From: JBHEBG01 sp046557915
GTDB lineage: Bacteria > Bacteroidota > Bacteroidia > Flavobacteriales > Flavobacteriaceae
DNA length: 64,000 bases
Assembly (NCBI RefSeq): GCF_046557915.1
Contig: NZ_JBHEBG010000004.1
Coordinates: forward strand, 186,001-250,000
Reading direction: 5' to 3'
In this document: piece after piece, positions 53,480-62,304 of the stretch
How positions within the stretch are numbered: position 1 is the stretch's first letter
Layout of the letters: the number at the start of each line of letters is the position of its first letter
Position numbers and translations under genes: made by a program
The notes under the pieces: model-generated
What the model saw: the letters and a program-made list of their open reading frames with translations, nothing else
The model's database searches: none
Told to the model about the DNA's origin: nothing

Positions 53480-54607
53480 ATGGAGTCTAAACTTTATCAA
53501 AATACAAAAAAGACCCCCCCAAGATCTTCCAAAAAATTCATGAACTTTCCTATGGTTCCCAGGGTTGTTTTTGGTAAAGGAAGCTTTAACCAGTTAGGAG
53601 ATATCTTAATGCCAAAACGGGTACATTCCGAAGCACCCTTTATTTTTTTGGTTGATGATGTTTTTGAGAATAGCGGGTTAGAACGTAAAATACCACTGAT
53701 TTTTAACGATCAGATTATTTTTGTCTCCGCAGAGGAAGAACCCAAAACCTATCAGGTAGATGCCTTGGTGAACAAAATTAAGAAAGACTTTTCCGAACCG
53801 CCTTCCGGTATTGTTGGAATAGGGGGAGGTACCTTGTTGGATTTGGCCAAAGCTGTATCCATCTTGCTTACCAATAGTGGTTGTGCAGCAGATTACCAGG
53901 GGTGGGACCTGGTGGGAAAACCGTCTATTTACCACGTTGGTATTCCTACAATTAGTGGCACAGGTGCAGAAGTATCCCGTACTACGGTACTTTTGGGACC
54001 CGAAAGAAAGTTGGGTATCAATTCTGACTATACAACCTTTGATCAGGTAGTGTTAGATCCGGAGCTGTTGAACAATGTACCCAAAGACCAATGGTTTTAT
54101 ACCGGTATGGATTGCTTTATTCATTGCATAGAATCCTTAAACGGTACATATTTAAACGCTTTTAGCCAAAGTTATGGCGAAAAGGCACTAGAGCTGTGCA
54201 AGGAAGTGTATTTGGGAGACCTTTCCGAGTCTGAATCCAGAGAAAAATTAATGATGGCTTCATGGCATGGTGGGATGAGCATAGCCTATTCCCAAGTTGG
54301 TGTGGCCCATGCAATGAGTTACGGACTAGGTTTTGTTTTGGGGGTTAAACACGGAATGGGGAATTGCTTGGTGTTTCAACACTTAAGCGAGTTTTATCCG
54401 GAAGGAGTATGTCTTTTCAACAGAATGAAAGAAAAACACGGTATTGAGTTCCCTACAGGGGTATGCGCCGGACTGACCGATGCTGAACTAGACACCATGA
54501 TATCTATTGCCCTAAGCTTAGAACCGCTTTGGGAGAACGCTTTGGGAAAAAATTGGAAAAACATTATTACACCTGGCAAATTAAAAGCCATCTATAAGAA
54601 AATTTAA
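53480..54607 (+). CDS. kdnB: Iron-containing alcohol dehydrogenase, KdnB-like Kdo 8-oxidase
   Basis: 375 residues; ATG at 53480, 3 nt behind the HAD stop, with a second ATG at residue 21 as alternative. Group III iron alcohol dehydrogenase: NAD-binding GIGGGTLLDLAKAVSILL, metal ligands Asp and His in GMDCFIHCIESL, His in GVAHAMSYGLG and HGMGNCLVFQH. The Kdo-8-oxidase KdnB, described for Shewanella, oxidises the C8 hydroxyl of Kdo before transamination by KdnA. The assignment rests on the family pattern and on kdsB next door; the aminotransferase is not in the window. Confidence 0.72.
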   Translation: MESKLYQNTKKTPPRSSKKFMNFPMVPRVVFGKGSFNQLGDILMPKRVHSEAPFIFLVDDVFENSGLERKIPLIFNDQIIFVSAEEEPKTYQVDALVNKIKKDFSEPPSGIVGIGGGTLLDLAKAVSILLTNSGCAADYQGWDLVGKPSIYHVGIPTISGTGAEVSRTTVLLGPERKLGINSDYTTFDQVVLDPELLNNVPKDQWFYTGMDCFIHCIESLNGTYLNAFSQSYGEKALELCKEVYLGDLSESESREKLMMASWHGGMSIAYSQVGVAHAMSYGLGFVLGVKHGMGNCLVFQHLSEFYPEGVCLFNRMKEKHGIEFPTGVCAGLTDAELDTMISIALSLEPLWENALGKNWKNIITPGKLKAIYKKI

Positions 54608-54720
54608 ATCCATTGTTCGCAATGAATCCTTAATACAGCAATACTCTTTTTTGATTCGCATTTGGCATTATTGCCCTGAAAAAGTTTCAACAAAGGCATG
54701 GGACAATAATAAATAGCTAT
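54608..54720. other. Intergenic region before the short acyltransferase gene
   Basis: 113 bp between the KdnB-like gene and the acyltransferase. No consensus promoter, RNA or strong hairpin seen; AT-rich spacer. Confidence 0.35.
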
Positions 54721-55260
54721 ATGCAATTTCTGGCCAAGTTTATATATTTTAAGATATTAGGATGGAAACTCTTGGGCACTTTCCCTGATTTGGACAAGTG
54801 CATTGTAATTGTTGTGCCACATACCAGTTGGGTAGATTTTTTCCTAGGTCTTGTAGTTCGTAAGATAATTAATATTGAAATTAATTATATAGCAAAAAAG
54901 AGCCTGTTTAAACCTCCGGCAGGTTGGTTTTTAAGGGCAACCGGTGGTGCTCCAATAGACAGAAGTGAAAGACATGACAGTGTACAACTGATCTCCGGGA
55001 TCTTTAAGGATAGAAAAGTGTTTAGATTGGCACTGTCACCCGAAGGGACTCGAAAAAAGGTCAACAAATGGAAGACCGGGTTCTATTACATTGCCAAAGC
55101 TGCGGATGTACCCATTGTTATGGTAGCTTTTGATTATGGCAAAAAACAGGTGAAGGTCTCACAGGCCCATTACCCTACGGAAGATAGGGCAGCTGATTTT
55201 GAGCTTTACACTTCTTTTTTTAAAGGTGTGGTAGGCAAGGTGCCAGAATACAGTTTCTAA
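54721..55260 (+). CDS. Short PlsC-like 1-acylglycerol-3-phosphate acyltransferase
   Basis: 179 residues. Motif I PHTSWVDFFLG has canonical HX4D spacing; motif II ATGGAPIDRSER and motif III ALSPEGTRKKVNKW follow. It is shorter than PlsC (about 240) and lacks most of the C-terminus, as in a known small subgroup. Probable lipid acyltransferase at the inner membrane. Convergent with and overlapping the next gene by 4 nt. Confidence 0.85.
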   Translation: MQFLAKFIYFKILGWKLLGTFPDLDKCIVIVVPHTSWVDFFLGLVVRKIINIEINYIAKKSLFKPPAGWFLRATGGAPIDRSERHDSVQLISGIFKDRKVFRLALSPEGTRKKVNKWKTGFYYIAKAADVPIVMVAFDYGKKQVKVSQAHYPTEDRAADFELYTSFFKGVVGKVPEYSF

Positions 55261-55754
55261 GTCTTTTTGAGAATTTTTTCGGGCTTTTCTTCCTCTTTTT
55301 TCTTAGTATTTCCGGGAAAGACAAGGTTGGTACTAGAGTAGGTAGTGCCAAAAGTAACCGCTGCCGCATAAACTTGGTGTATGGCATCCAATACCTGATG
55401 CTCTGTTAGCTCTTTCAATGGATGGGTAAACACGGACCAAATAATTTCATCACTTAGGGCGTATTTTACATCTAGAGCAGAATGAAAATTGGCTACCAAA
55501 GCATTCAAAAGCTCTTTTTCCTCTATTTTGTTGCGTTCAATTATGGGTGAAATAATACGCATCCTGTTTGCATTCTCATCATAGATGCAAATCAGCATTT
55601 TTTCTTCGTAAAGAAACTGTATGGAATTTCCATTGTTTTGAAGTGTATCCGCTACCTGGGTAATTAAGGCCTTCAATGTATCGGGGGTCATCTCTTGGGC
55701 GGTAAGTACATGTAGGTTAAAAGTGCAAAAAAGAATAAGCATGTATTTTTTCAT
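55257..55754 (-). CDS. Exported protein of unknown function
   Basis: 165 residues with a signal peptide (MKKYMLILFCTFNLHVLTAQ). The mature part is an alpha/beta domain (DTLKALITQVADTLQNNGNS, KMLICIYDENANRMRIISPI, DVKYALSDEIIWSVFTHPL) and a Lys/Glu-rich C-terminus. No family recognised. Stands alone; convergent with the acyltransferase. Confidence 0.7.
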   Translation of the reverse strand: MKKYMLILFCTFNLHVLTAQEMTPDTLKALITQVADTLQNNGNSIQFLYEEKMLICIYDENANRMRIISPIIERNKIEEKELLNALVANFHSALDVKYALSDEIIWSVFTHPLKELTEHQVLDAIHQVYAAAVTFGTTYSSTNLVFPGNTKKKEEEKPEKILKKT

Positions 55755-55894
55755 AATCAGTGGCTTAGTTCATTATAAGGTATTGTTATTAAGACAGTAA
55801 ACGTCCAAAAAATAGCGCCGTTGTAGCTTTTAATTTTCATTGGAAGCACAATATGGTTGCCCCATTTAATGTAACAACAACGCATGCAAATTTT

Positions 55895-56014
55895 ATGAGC
55901 ACCAAAATAATGGAAATATCATCTAACAAATTAAGTCGCAAGATTTTGGACCAGATTACAAGGGATAAGGAAAAAAATGGAGGATTTGGTTTTTTCTACT
56001 CTTTCATGGTATGA
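55895..56014 (+). CDS. Possible small ORF of 39 codons antisense to yebC end
   Basis: An ATG at 55895 opens 39 codons (MSTKIMEISSNKLSRKILDQ...FYSFMV) and the stop overlaps the yebC end by 19 nt. No promoter or family seen. Coding potential is uncertain. Confidence 0.15.
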   Translation: MSTKIMEISSNKLSRKILDQITRDKEKNGGFGFFYSFMV

Positions 56015-56706
56015 TACACGTTCTGTACATCATCGTCTTCTTCTATTTTTTCGAGTAGTTTTTCTACTTCGGCCACTTGTTCATCATTAAGTTCTTTGGA
56101 AACCTGAGGGATACGCTCAAAACCCGAAGATAGTATTTCAATGTTACGCGATTCCAATTCTTTCTGGATGGCACCAAAACTTTCGAAGGGCGCATAGATC
56201 AGAATTCCATCATCATCTACAAAGACCTCTTCCGCCCCATAATCGATCATTTCCAACTCTAGTTCTTCCGCGTCTATTCCTTCCGCATCAATTCTAAAAT
56301 TACAAGTATGATCAAACATAAATTCTACAGAACCAGAGGTGCCTAAACTACCGTTACATTTGTTAAAATAACTACGGATATTGGCTACCGTACGCGTATT
56401 GTTATCGGTGGCAGTCTCTATCAATATAGCAATACCATGGGGAGCATACCCTTCAAAAAGAACTTCCTTAAAGTCGCCCAAGTTTTTGTCCGAAGCCCTT
56501 TTTATTGCCCTTTCAATGTTGTCTTTGGGCATGTTTACAGACTTTGCGTTCTGAATAACCGCCCGGAGTTTAGAGTTGGAGTCAGGATCGGGGCCGCCTT
56601 CTTTAACTGCAATAACAATGTCCTTGCCTATGCGCGTAAATGCTTTTGACATTGCGGACCATCGCTTCATTTTACGTGCCTTCCTAAACTCAAAAGCTCT
56701 TCCCAT
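55996..56706 (-). CDS. yebC: YebC/PmpR-family protein (TACO1-like)
   Basis: 236 residues, typical. MGRAFEFRKARKMKRWSAMS at the N-terminus, KDNIERAIKRASDK and ATDNNTRTVANIRSYFNKC, and the acidic C-terminal domain with GAEEVFVDDDG are the family signatures. Classically called a transcription regulator; related proteins help ribosomes through stalling motifs. A consensus promoter lies at 56735-56765. Confidence 0.94.
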   Translation of the reverse strand: MGRAFEFRKARKMKRWSAMSKAFTRIGKDIVIAVKEGGPDPDSNSKLRAVIQNAKSVNMPKDNIERAIKRASDKNLGDFKEVLFEGYAPHGIAILIETATDNNTRTVANIRSYFNKCNGSLGTSGSVEFMFDHTCNFRIDAEGIDAEELELEMIDYGAEEVFVDDDGILIYAPFESFGAIQKELESRNIEILSSGFERIPQVSKELNDEQVAEVEKLLEKIEEDDDVQNVYHTMKE

Positions 56707-56734
56707 TATCTCATCATATTTAATTGAACAGCCA

Positions 56735-56765
56735 CAAATTTAACAAAATTTGAAAGGGTTGCAAA
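56735..56765 (-). promoter_or_regulatory. Consensus Bacteroidota promoter of yebC
   Basis: On the minus strand TTTG (56765-56762), 19-nt spacer, TAAATTTG (56742-56735): both boxes exact. Predicted leader about 23 nt. It separates yebC from the pterin dehydratase gene upstream. Confidence 0.78.
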
Positions 56766-56791
56766 TGTAAATCTCAGTGTTGTTTTCCACT

Positions 56792-57073
56792 TTACACTAT
56801 CAATTTCTCAATGATTTCCGCAAGGGCAAAATCGTTGTTTGTAATTCCGTTTACATCGTGTGTATTAAGGCGAATGGTAAGGGAATTATATACGTTGTGC
56901 CAGTCCGGATGATGATTTTGCGCTTCGCACTCAAATGCAATACGGGTCATGACCGAAAAGGCTTCTTTAAAGTTTTCAAATTGAAAAGAAGCTTCCAAGG
57001 CACCATCCACCAGTTCCCATCCCTGCAGTTTTTGAAGTCGATTCTCTATTTCCTCAGTATTTAAACGTTCCAT
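56792..57073 (-). CDS. 4a-hydroxytetrahydrobiopterin dehydratase
   Basis: 93 residues, full length. The active-site motif ECEAQNHHPDWHNVYN with the His pair and the closing RLNTHDVNGIT are complete. It dehydrates 4a-hydroxytetrahydrobiopterin made by aromatic amino acid hydroxylases, so a phenylalanine hydroxylase is expected elsewhere in the genome; none is in this window. Confidence 0.93.
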   Translation of the reverse strand: MERLNTEEIENRLQKLQGWELVDGALEASFQFENFKEAFSVMTRIAFECEAQNHHPDWHNVYNSLTIRLNTHDVNGITNNDFALAEIIEKLIV

Positions 57074-57162
57074 ATCCCAAAGGTTCTATTTTTCCATAAA
57101 GTTACAGAAATACAATGGTCTGCGGCTTAAGAATCCAAGTTAAAACCTAAACAAGGTAAACG

Positions 57163-57984
57163 TTAGCTAAGAATATGATGGTCAATAATTTCCTGATAAT
57201 TTATTCGCAGGTTTTTGGGTAATTTATTTGCTTTGGGCAGTACGGCAAGATAACGATCTTCGTTTGTGGTAAAAACCCGCTTAAAAATTGGATTATAAAC
57301 ACCGATACGCTTTATGATCTCTTGGATAAAATCTTCGTGATGCACCAAATCTTTACTCCCCAAATGAAAAATCCCGTGTTTGTTTTGGTTTATCAGGTAA
57401 TGTATCTGTTGCGTTAACCGATGATCATTGGTAACGTTTATGATTAAGTTGGGGAAGACTTCCACGGGTTCGTTATTGGCCATGAATGTTTTTAATTCCT
57501 TTATTCTTGGCGAATTGTTCCCAAATACCATGGGCACCCTTAGGATACCCATTTTTTCTTTGGGCATTCTAAGCATCATATTTTCTATTTTAATCTTTAA
57601 TCTACCATAAACACTCTCTGAGAGGGTCTTTTCGTATTCATAGGAAGGATATTTACTGTAGGCATCAAAAACATTGGCCGAGGATATAAAATACAGTTTA
57701 CAATCGTTTTTGGACAAGTATTCGATCAGATGCTGATGTGCCTGTATCTGGGCCCCAAAATTACCCCGGAGCGAGGAAATGATGATGTGGGGTCTTAAAT
57801 TTTCCAACACTTTAAAAATATCATCTTCCTCTAAATCGTACCGAAAGAACTGTTGATTGTCCCCAAAGGACTTTCTGGCAGAGTAATAGGTGCCATAAGT
57901 ATCAAAATACGAACAAAGCTCTTTATATATGGCATTACCGATAAAACCGCTTGCGCCTAGTATTAGTATTTTCCTTTTATCCAA
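57163..57984 (-). CDS. NAD-dependent epimerase/dehydratase family protein (RmlD-like)
   Basis: 273 residues. Rossmann motif ILGASGFIGNAIY, acidic residue following the second strand, FISSANVFDAYSKYPSYEYEK with a YxxxK pair, and RMPKEKMGILRVPMVFGNN. Extended short-chain reductase, likely acting on a nucleotide sugar or related molecule. Ends near a 90-bp gap and starts 3 nt after the glutaminase stop, so it is the last gene of the gcvT-glsA transcript. Confidence 0.82.
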   Translation of the reverse strand: MDKRKILILGASGFIGNAIYKELCSYFDTYGTYYSARKSFGDNQQFFRYDLEEDDIFKVLENLRPHIIISSLRGNFGAQIQAHQHLIEYLSKNDCKLYFISSANVFDAYSKYPSYEYEKTLSESVYGRLKIKIENMMLRMPKEKMGILRVPMVFGNNSPRIKELKTFMANNEPVEVFPNLIINVTNDHRLTQQIHYLINQNKHGIFHLGSKDLVHHEDFIQEIIKRIGVYNPIFKRVFTTNEDRYLAVLPKANKLPKNLRINYQEIIDHHILS

Positions 57985-57987
57985 AAG

Positions 57988-58902
57988 CTAAAAAATTGAT
58001 AGTCCCGTTTTTGTGGTCAATTGTTCCAGTGCTTTCATTCCAAGAAGCGAATTTCCTTTGGCATTGAGTCCGGGAGACCAGGTGGCCACGCAAAACTTGT
58101 TGGGCAAAAGCGCAACGATACCGCCACCTACACCACTCTTGCCCGGAAGCCCAACTTCAAAAGCAAATTCCCCGGCCTCATCGTAGAAACCGCAACTGAG
58201 CATCAGGGCATTTATTCTTTTTACATGATTAATATTTAAGTACTCATTGTTCATGAGGCATTTTCCCCTGTTCATAAACATGTAGAACACATTGGCCAAT
58301 TGTTTACAAGACATACGTAAGGAGCATTGGTGAAAATAAAAATCGAGCACGGTTTCCACATCGTTCTCTATATTACCATAAGATTTTAGAAGGTTTGCTG
58401 CGGCATAGTTCCTAAAACCGGTATCCTTTTCGGATTTGGCCACCTTAGGATCATAATCAATGGTTTCGTCGTTGGTGATTTTTTGTATATAAGAGAGAAA
58501 GTCTTCTTTGGGTTTTTTAAGTTGACTTACCAAAACATCTGCAATTACGATTGCTCCTGCATTGATCAGTGGGTTACGTGGAATTCCGTTTTCCATTTCC
58601 AGTAAAGAAAGATGATTAAACGGATCTCCTGAGGGTTCTACACCCACTCTCTGCCATAATTTATCGCCCCTTATGGAAAAGGCAAGGGTTAGGGAAAGTA
58701 CTTTAGAGATACTCTGAATGGAAAACGCCTCGTCTGCGTCACCAACCGAATAGGACATCCCGTTGGCATCAATTAGATGAATGCCAAATTTATCACCATT
58801 AACACAAGCAAGTTCGGGGATGTAAGTAGCTACCGTTCCCCTTGTTGTTATTGAGGAAAGATCCGCGTAAATTTCATCCAATGTCTCCTGAAAATTGATC
58901 AT
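57988..58902 (-). CDS. glsA: Glutaminase
   Basis: 304 residues. Beta-lactamase-like fold with the Ser-x-x-Lys nucleophile pair in [27 protein letters not shown], Tyr in the [14 protein letters not shown] region and the [18 protein letters not shown] loop. Converts glutamine to glutamate and ammonia. Its start overlaps the gcvT stop by 4 nt (ATGA), so translation is coupled. Confidence 0.95.
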   Translation of the reverse strand: MINFQETLDEIYADLSSITTRGTVATYIPELACVNGDKFGIHLIDANGMSYSVGDADEAFSIQSISKVLSLTLAFSIRGDKLWQRVGVEPSGDPFNHLSLLEMENGIPRNPLINAGAIVIADVLVSQLKKPKEDFLSYIQKITNDETIDYDPKVAKSEKDTGFRNYAAANLLKSYGNIENDVETVLDFYFHQCSLRMSCKQLANVFYMFMNRGKCLMNNEYLNINHVKRINALMLSCGFYDEAGEFAFEVGLPGKSGVGGGIVALLPNKFCVATWSPGLNAKGNSLLGMKALEQLTTKTGLSIF

Positions 58903-59987
58903 TGGGCTTTGTAAAATGGAAGTTTTACAACAGTGGCCGGAATCCTTTTTTTTCTGATTTGAATATGTATTTTACTTCCCACATCGGAGAAAACAACAGG
59001 TACATAACCCAATCCTATACCCTTGTTCATAGAGGGCGACATGGTACCACTGGTAACAATTCCTATAGCTTTGCCGTTATTGTCAACTATATCATATCCA
59101 TTTCTAGGAATACCCCTGTCGTCCAATTCAAAAGCGATTAATTTTCGCTCGGCCCCACGCTCTTTTTCTTTGGAGAGCCCTTCACTATTTACAAATTCCT
59201 TGGAAAATTTTGTAATCCACCCCAAGCCAGCTTCAAAGGGCGATGTTTCATCTGTTATGTCATTGCCATAGAGGCAATAGCCCATTTCCAATCTAAGGGT
59301 ATCCCTTGCTCCCAAACCTACAGGCTTAATGTTAAAGGCAGCTCCGGCTTCCATTACTTTATCCCAAATTTGTTTTACCTCGCTATTCTTGCAATAGATT
59401 TCAAAGCCACCAGAACCCGTATAGCCCGTTGCCGATATTATTACATGGGGTATACCAGCAAAATCGGATACTTCAAAAGTGTAAAATTTTATTGCAGATA
59501 AATCTACCGAAGTAAGCGATTGCATTGCCTCCACGGCTTTTGGTCCCTGAATGGCCAGAAGGGAGTAATCTTCGGAAATATTACGCATAGTAGCACCAAT
59601 ATCCTTATTGTATTTGGAGATATGGTCCCAATCTTTTTCTATATTGGATGCGTTTACTACCAATAGATATACTTCTTCCTTTATCCTATAAACGATCAAA
59701 TCATCTACGATACCACCGGTCTCATTTGGCAAGCAACTGTATTGTGCTTTTCCAACGGTAAGTTTGCTGGCGTCGTTAGAGGTAACCTTCTGAATTAAAT
59801 CCAAGGCGTTAGGTCCTTCTATTAAAAATTCTCCCATATGCGAAACATCAAAAACACCTACGCCATTGCGGACAATCTCGTGTTCTACGTTTACACCTTC
59901 ATAGGAAACAGGCATATTATATCCTGCAAATGGAACCATTTTTGCCCCTAAGGCCTCATGGGTTTCGGTCAATGCTGTATTTTTCAT
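58899..59987 (-). CDS. gcvT: Aminomethyltransferase (glycine cleavage T protein)
   Basis: 362 residues. [29 protein letters not shown] and [16 protein letters not shown], together with the Asp/Arg folate-binding residues of the T protein, are complete. It takes the methylamine from lipoyl-GcvH and forms methylene-tetrahydrofolate and ammonia. No gcvH or gcvP lies in the window. Leads an operon with glsA and the epimerase-like gene; -7 box at 60005. Confidence 0.95.
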   Translation of the reverse strand: MKNTALTETHEALGAKMVPFAGYNMPVSYEGVNVEHEIVRNGVGVFDVSHMGEFLIEGPNALDLIQKVTSNDASKLTVGKAQYSCLPNETGGIVDDLIVYRIKEEVYLLVVNASNIEKDWDHISKYNKDIGATMRNISEDYSLLAIQGPKAVEAMQSLTSVDLSAIKFYTFEVSDFAGIPHVIISATGYTGSGGFEIYCKNSEVKQIWDKVMEAGAAFNIKPVGLGARDTLRLEMGYCLYGNDITDETSPFEAGLGWITKFSKEFVNSEGLSKEKERGAERKLIAFELDDRGIPRNGYDIVDNNGKAIGIVTSGTMSPSMNKGIGLGYVPVVFSDVGSKIHIQIRKKRIPATVVKLPFYKAQ

Positions 59988-60004
59988 ACTGGTGAATTGA
60001 GGGG

Positions 60005-60012
60005 CAAATTTA
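60005..60012 (-). promoter_or_regulatory. -7 box of the gcvT operon
   Basis: TAAATTTG on the minus strand matches TAnnTTTG exactly, 18 nt before the gcvT ATG. No -33 match; the inverted repeat at 60009-60032 overlaps it. Confidence 0.5.
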
Positions 60013-60032
60013 TCGAAATAATAATCGATAAA
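60009..60032. promoter_or_regulatory. Inverted repeat overlapping the gcvT promoter
   Basis: TTTATCGA (60009-60016) and TCGATAAA (60025-60032) are a perfect 8-bp inverted repeat with 8-nt spacing. The left arm covers the -7 box, so a regulator bound here would block transcription of gcvT. Confidence 0.4.
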
Positions 60033-60082
60033 GAAGGCTGTATTTAGAAATCTTTTTATTATAAAATTTTAGGGAAATAGAT

Positions 60083-61378
60083 TTAGTTTGCCAACAGATA
60101 TGTCTTTAACTCCTCGTAATTTGAAATGGGGAGGGCCCGCTTTTCCAAGTCCAATAGCGCTGCAATTTTTTCTGGGATATCTATGTGTTGTTCGATGGTG
60201 TCCTCTACAACGTCCAAAAACTTTACCGGATGGGCGGTCTCTAAAAATATACCATAGGTTTCCGGATGTTCTTCCTGATATTTTTTAAGTCCCAGGTAAC
60301 CCACAGCCCCATGGGGATCTGCAACATAACCAGTGCTATTGTAAATTTTAAGAATGGCTGCCCTGGTTTGCTCGTCATTGAAGGAATGGGAGACGAGGTT
60401 TTCCGAGAGCTGGTCAAAATTATCTTTATATAGATGTCGAATACGTATGAAATTGCTAGGGTCTCCTACATCCATGGCATTGGAAATAGTAGCTACCGAT
60501 GGTTTAGGATGGTAGTTGCCATTTTTCATAAACTGCGGTACAATATCATTTACATTAGTGGCCGCTATAAAATGTTGTACTGGCATTCCAAGGCGTTGCG
60601 CAACCATACCGGCACAAATATTTCCAAAATTGCCACTGGGAACGGAAAAAACTATTTCTTTCCCTTTGGATTTTGCCTTTTGGTAAGCGAACAAAAAATA
60701 AAACAGCTGTGGCAGCCAACGCGACACATTTATGGAGTTGGCCGAGGTTAGCCGCATATGCTTAAGCAAATCTTGGTCTAAAAATGCAGTTTTAACCATG
60801 CGCTGACAATCATCAAAAGTACCATCTACTTCCAATGCCGTAATATTTTCACCCAATGTGGTCAGTTGCTTCTCTTGGATATCGCTTACCTTACCACTAG
60901 GATAAAGAATAACGACTTTTACGCCATTAACACCTAAAAACCCATTGGCCACGGCTCCTCCCGTATCACCCGAGGTCGCCACCAAAACGGTAACCTCCTT
61001 ACCTTCACCTTCAAAAAAATACCCAAGACATTGCGCCATAAAGCGGGCACCTACATCCTTGAATGCCATGGTAGGACCATGGAAGAGCTCTAAAGTAGCC
61101 ACATTTTCCTCGATTTCCACGACGGGAAAATCGAAGTCGAGTACCTGCGCGATAATCGTTTTAAGCACATCTTCGGGAATATCCTCGTGCACAAATTGGT
61201 GAATGGCCTCAAAAGCAATTTGATGCGGATGAAGATCATCGATAGCATTAAAAAAAGAATCTGGTAAAGGCGTTATGGCCTCCGGAAAATACAAACCCTG
61301 ATCTGGGGCTATACCATTGATCACTGCCTCTTTAAAGGATACCTGAGGGGCTTGCTTATTTAGACTATAGAATTTCAT
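60083..61378 (-). CDS. thrC: Threonine synthase
   Basis: 431 residues. Pyridoxal-phosphate Lys in ELFHGPTMAFKDVGARF (about residue 107), SGDTGGAVANGFLG phosphate-binding loop and FSVPSGNFGNICAGM. Converts O-phosphohomoserine to threonine. Starts directly after thrB (stop at 61379-61381), third gene of thrA-thrB-thrC. Confidence 0.96.
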   Translation of the reverse strand: MKFYSLNKQAPQVSFKEAVINGIAPDQGLYFPEAITPLPDSFFNAIDDLHPHQIAFEAIHQFVHEDIPEDVLKTIIAQVLDFDFPVVEIEENVATLELFHGPTMAFKDVGARFMAQCLGYFFEGEGKEVTVLVATSGDTGGAVANGFLGVNGVKVVILYPSGKVSDIQEKQLTTLGENITALEVDGTFDDCQRMVKTAFLDQDLLKHMRLTSANSINVSRWLPQLFYFLFAYQKAKSKGKEIVFSVPSGNFGNICAGMVAQRLGMPVQHFIAATNVNDIVPQFMKNGNYHPKPSVATISNAMDVGDPSNFIRIRHLYKDNFDQLSENLVSHSFNDEQTRAAILKIYNSTGYVADPHGAVGYLGLKKYQEEHPETYGIFLETAHPVKFLDVVEDTIEQHIDIPEKIAALLDLEKRALPISNYEELKTYLLAN

Positions 61379-62302
61379 TTATGCTAAGATCTTTATTCCT
61401 TCTACATTAATTTTGGATATGTGTATATCATGGGAGATTCCAATATTTTGGTATACGCTGTCCATGGAAATGGCTACTTTTTCGGCTGTCTCCTTTCCTT
61501 TACTAAGCGCGAAAATAGAGGGTCCGGAACCGGAAATTCCACAACCTAAGGCACCTGCGGCGTTGGCGTTGGCCTTTACTTCATCAAAACCGGGAATAAG
61601 GATAGATCTTATAGGTTCTACAATATGATCGATCAATGATCTACCAATAAGATCATAGTCGTTTGTATATAGTCCGGCTATGAGTCCGCCTACATTGCCC
61701 CACTGTTTAATACCATCTTCCAAAGATATTTTTGTCTTAAGTATTTTACGGGAGTCCGAGGTTTTAATTTCTATTTGTGGATGGATTACGGTTGCAAATA
61801 GGGCAGTGGGAGCATCTATTCGTATAATGTCTAACGGGCTATAACTACGTACCAAGGTAAAACCCCCAAAAAGGGCGGGGGCAACGTTATCAGCATGAGC
61901 AACTCCACTGGCCAAACGCTCCCCTTCCATGGCAAATTTTACCAAGTCTATGGTTGCAAACGGTTTGCCTAGCAATTGGTTCATGGCCCAAACGGCACCG
62001 GCACTGCTGGCAGCACTGCTACCAATACCACTACCGGCCTTTATTTTTTTGTAGATTTCGATTTCGAACCCACCCTTGTAATCTGCCTTTTCCAGTAAAG
62101 CCAATCCCGCAACGCCCGCAACATTCTGCAATGTTTGTTTAGGTAGATCTTGCCCTTCGAGTTTAGTGATTTTTATAGTGTTTTCCTTGCATTTCCTTAC
62201 AACCATCTCATCACCTACAGCATCCAAGGCCAGCCCTAATACATCAAACCCACAAGAAATATTGGCAATAGTGGCCGGACAGAATACTCTTATTTCTTCC
62301 AT
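61379..62302 (-). CDS. thrB: Homoserine kinase
   Basis: 307 residues. GHMP-kinase fold: ATIANISCGFDVLGLALDAV at the N-terminus, ATP loop IKAGSGIGSSAASSAGAVWA and the C-terminal GCGISGSGPSIFALSKGKE. Phosphorylates homoserine with ATP. It lies 2 nt behind the thrA stop. Confidence 0.96.
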   Translation of the reverse strand: MEEIRVFCPATIANISCGFDVLGLALDAVGDEMVVRKCKENTIKITKLEGQDLPKQTLQNVAGVAGLALLEKADYKGGFEIEIYKKIKAGSGIGSSAASSAGAVWAMNQLLGKPFATIDLVKFAMEGERLASGVAHADNVAPALFGGFTLVRSYSPLDIIRIDAPTALFATVIHPQIEIKTSDSRKILKTKISLEDGIKQWGNVGGLIAGLYTNDYDLIGRSLIDHIVEPIRSILIPGFDEVKANANAAGALGCGISGSGPSIFALSKGKETAEKVAISMDSVYQNIGISHDIHISKINVEGIKILA

Positions 62303-62304
62303 AA

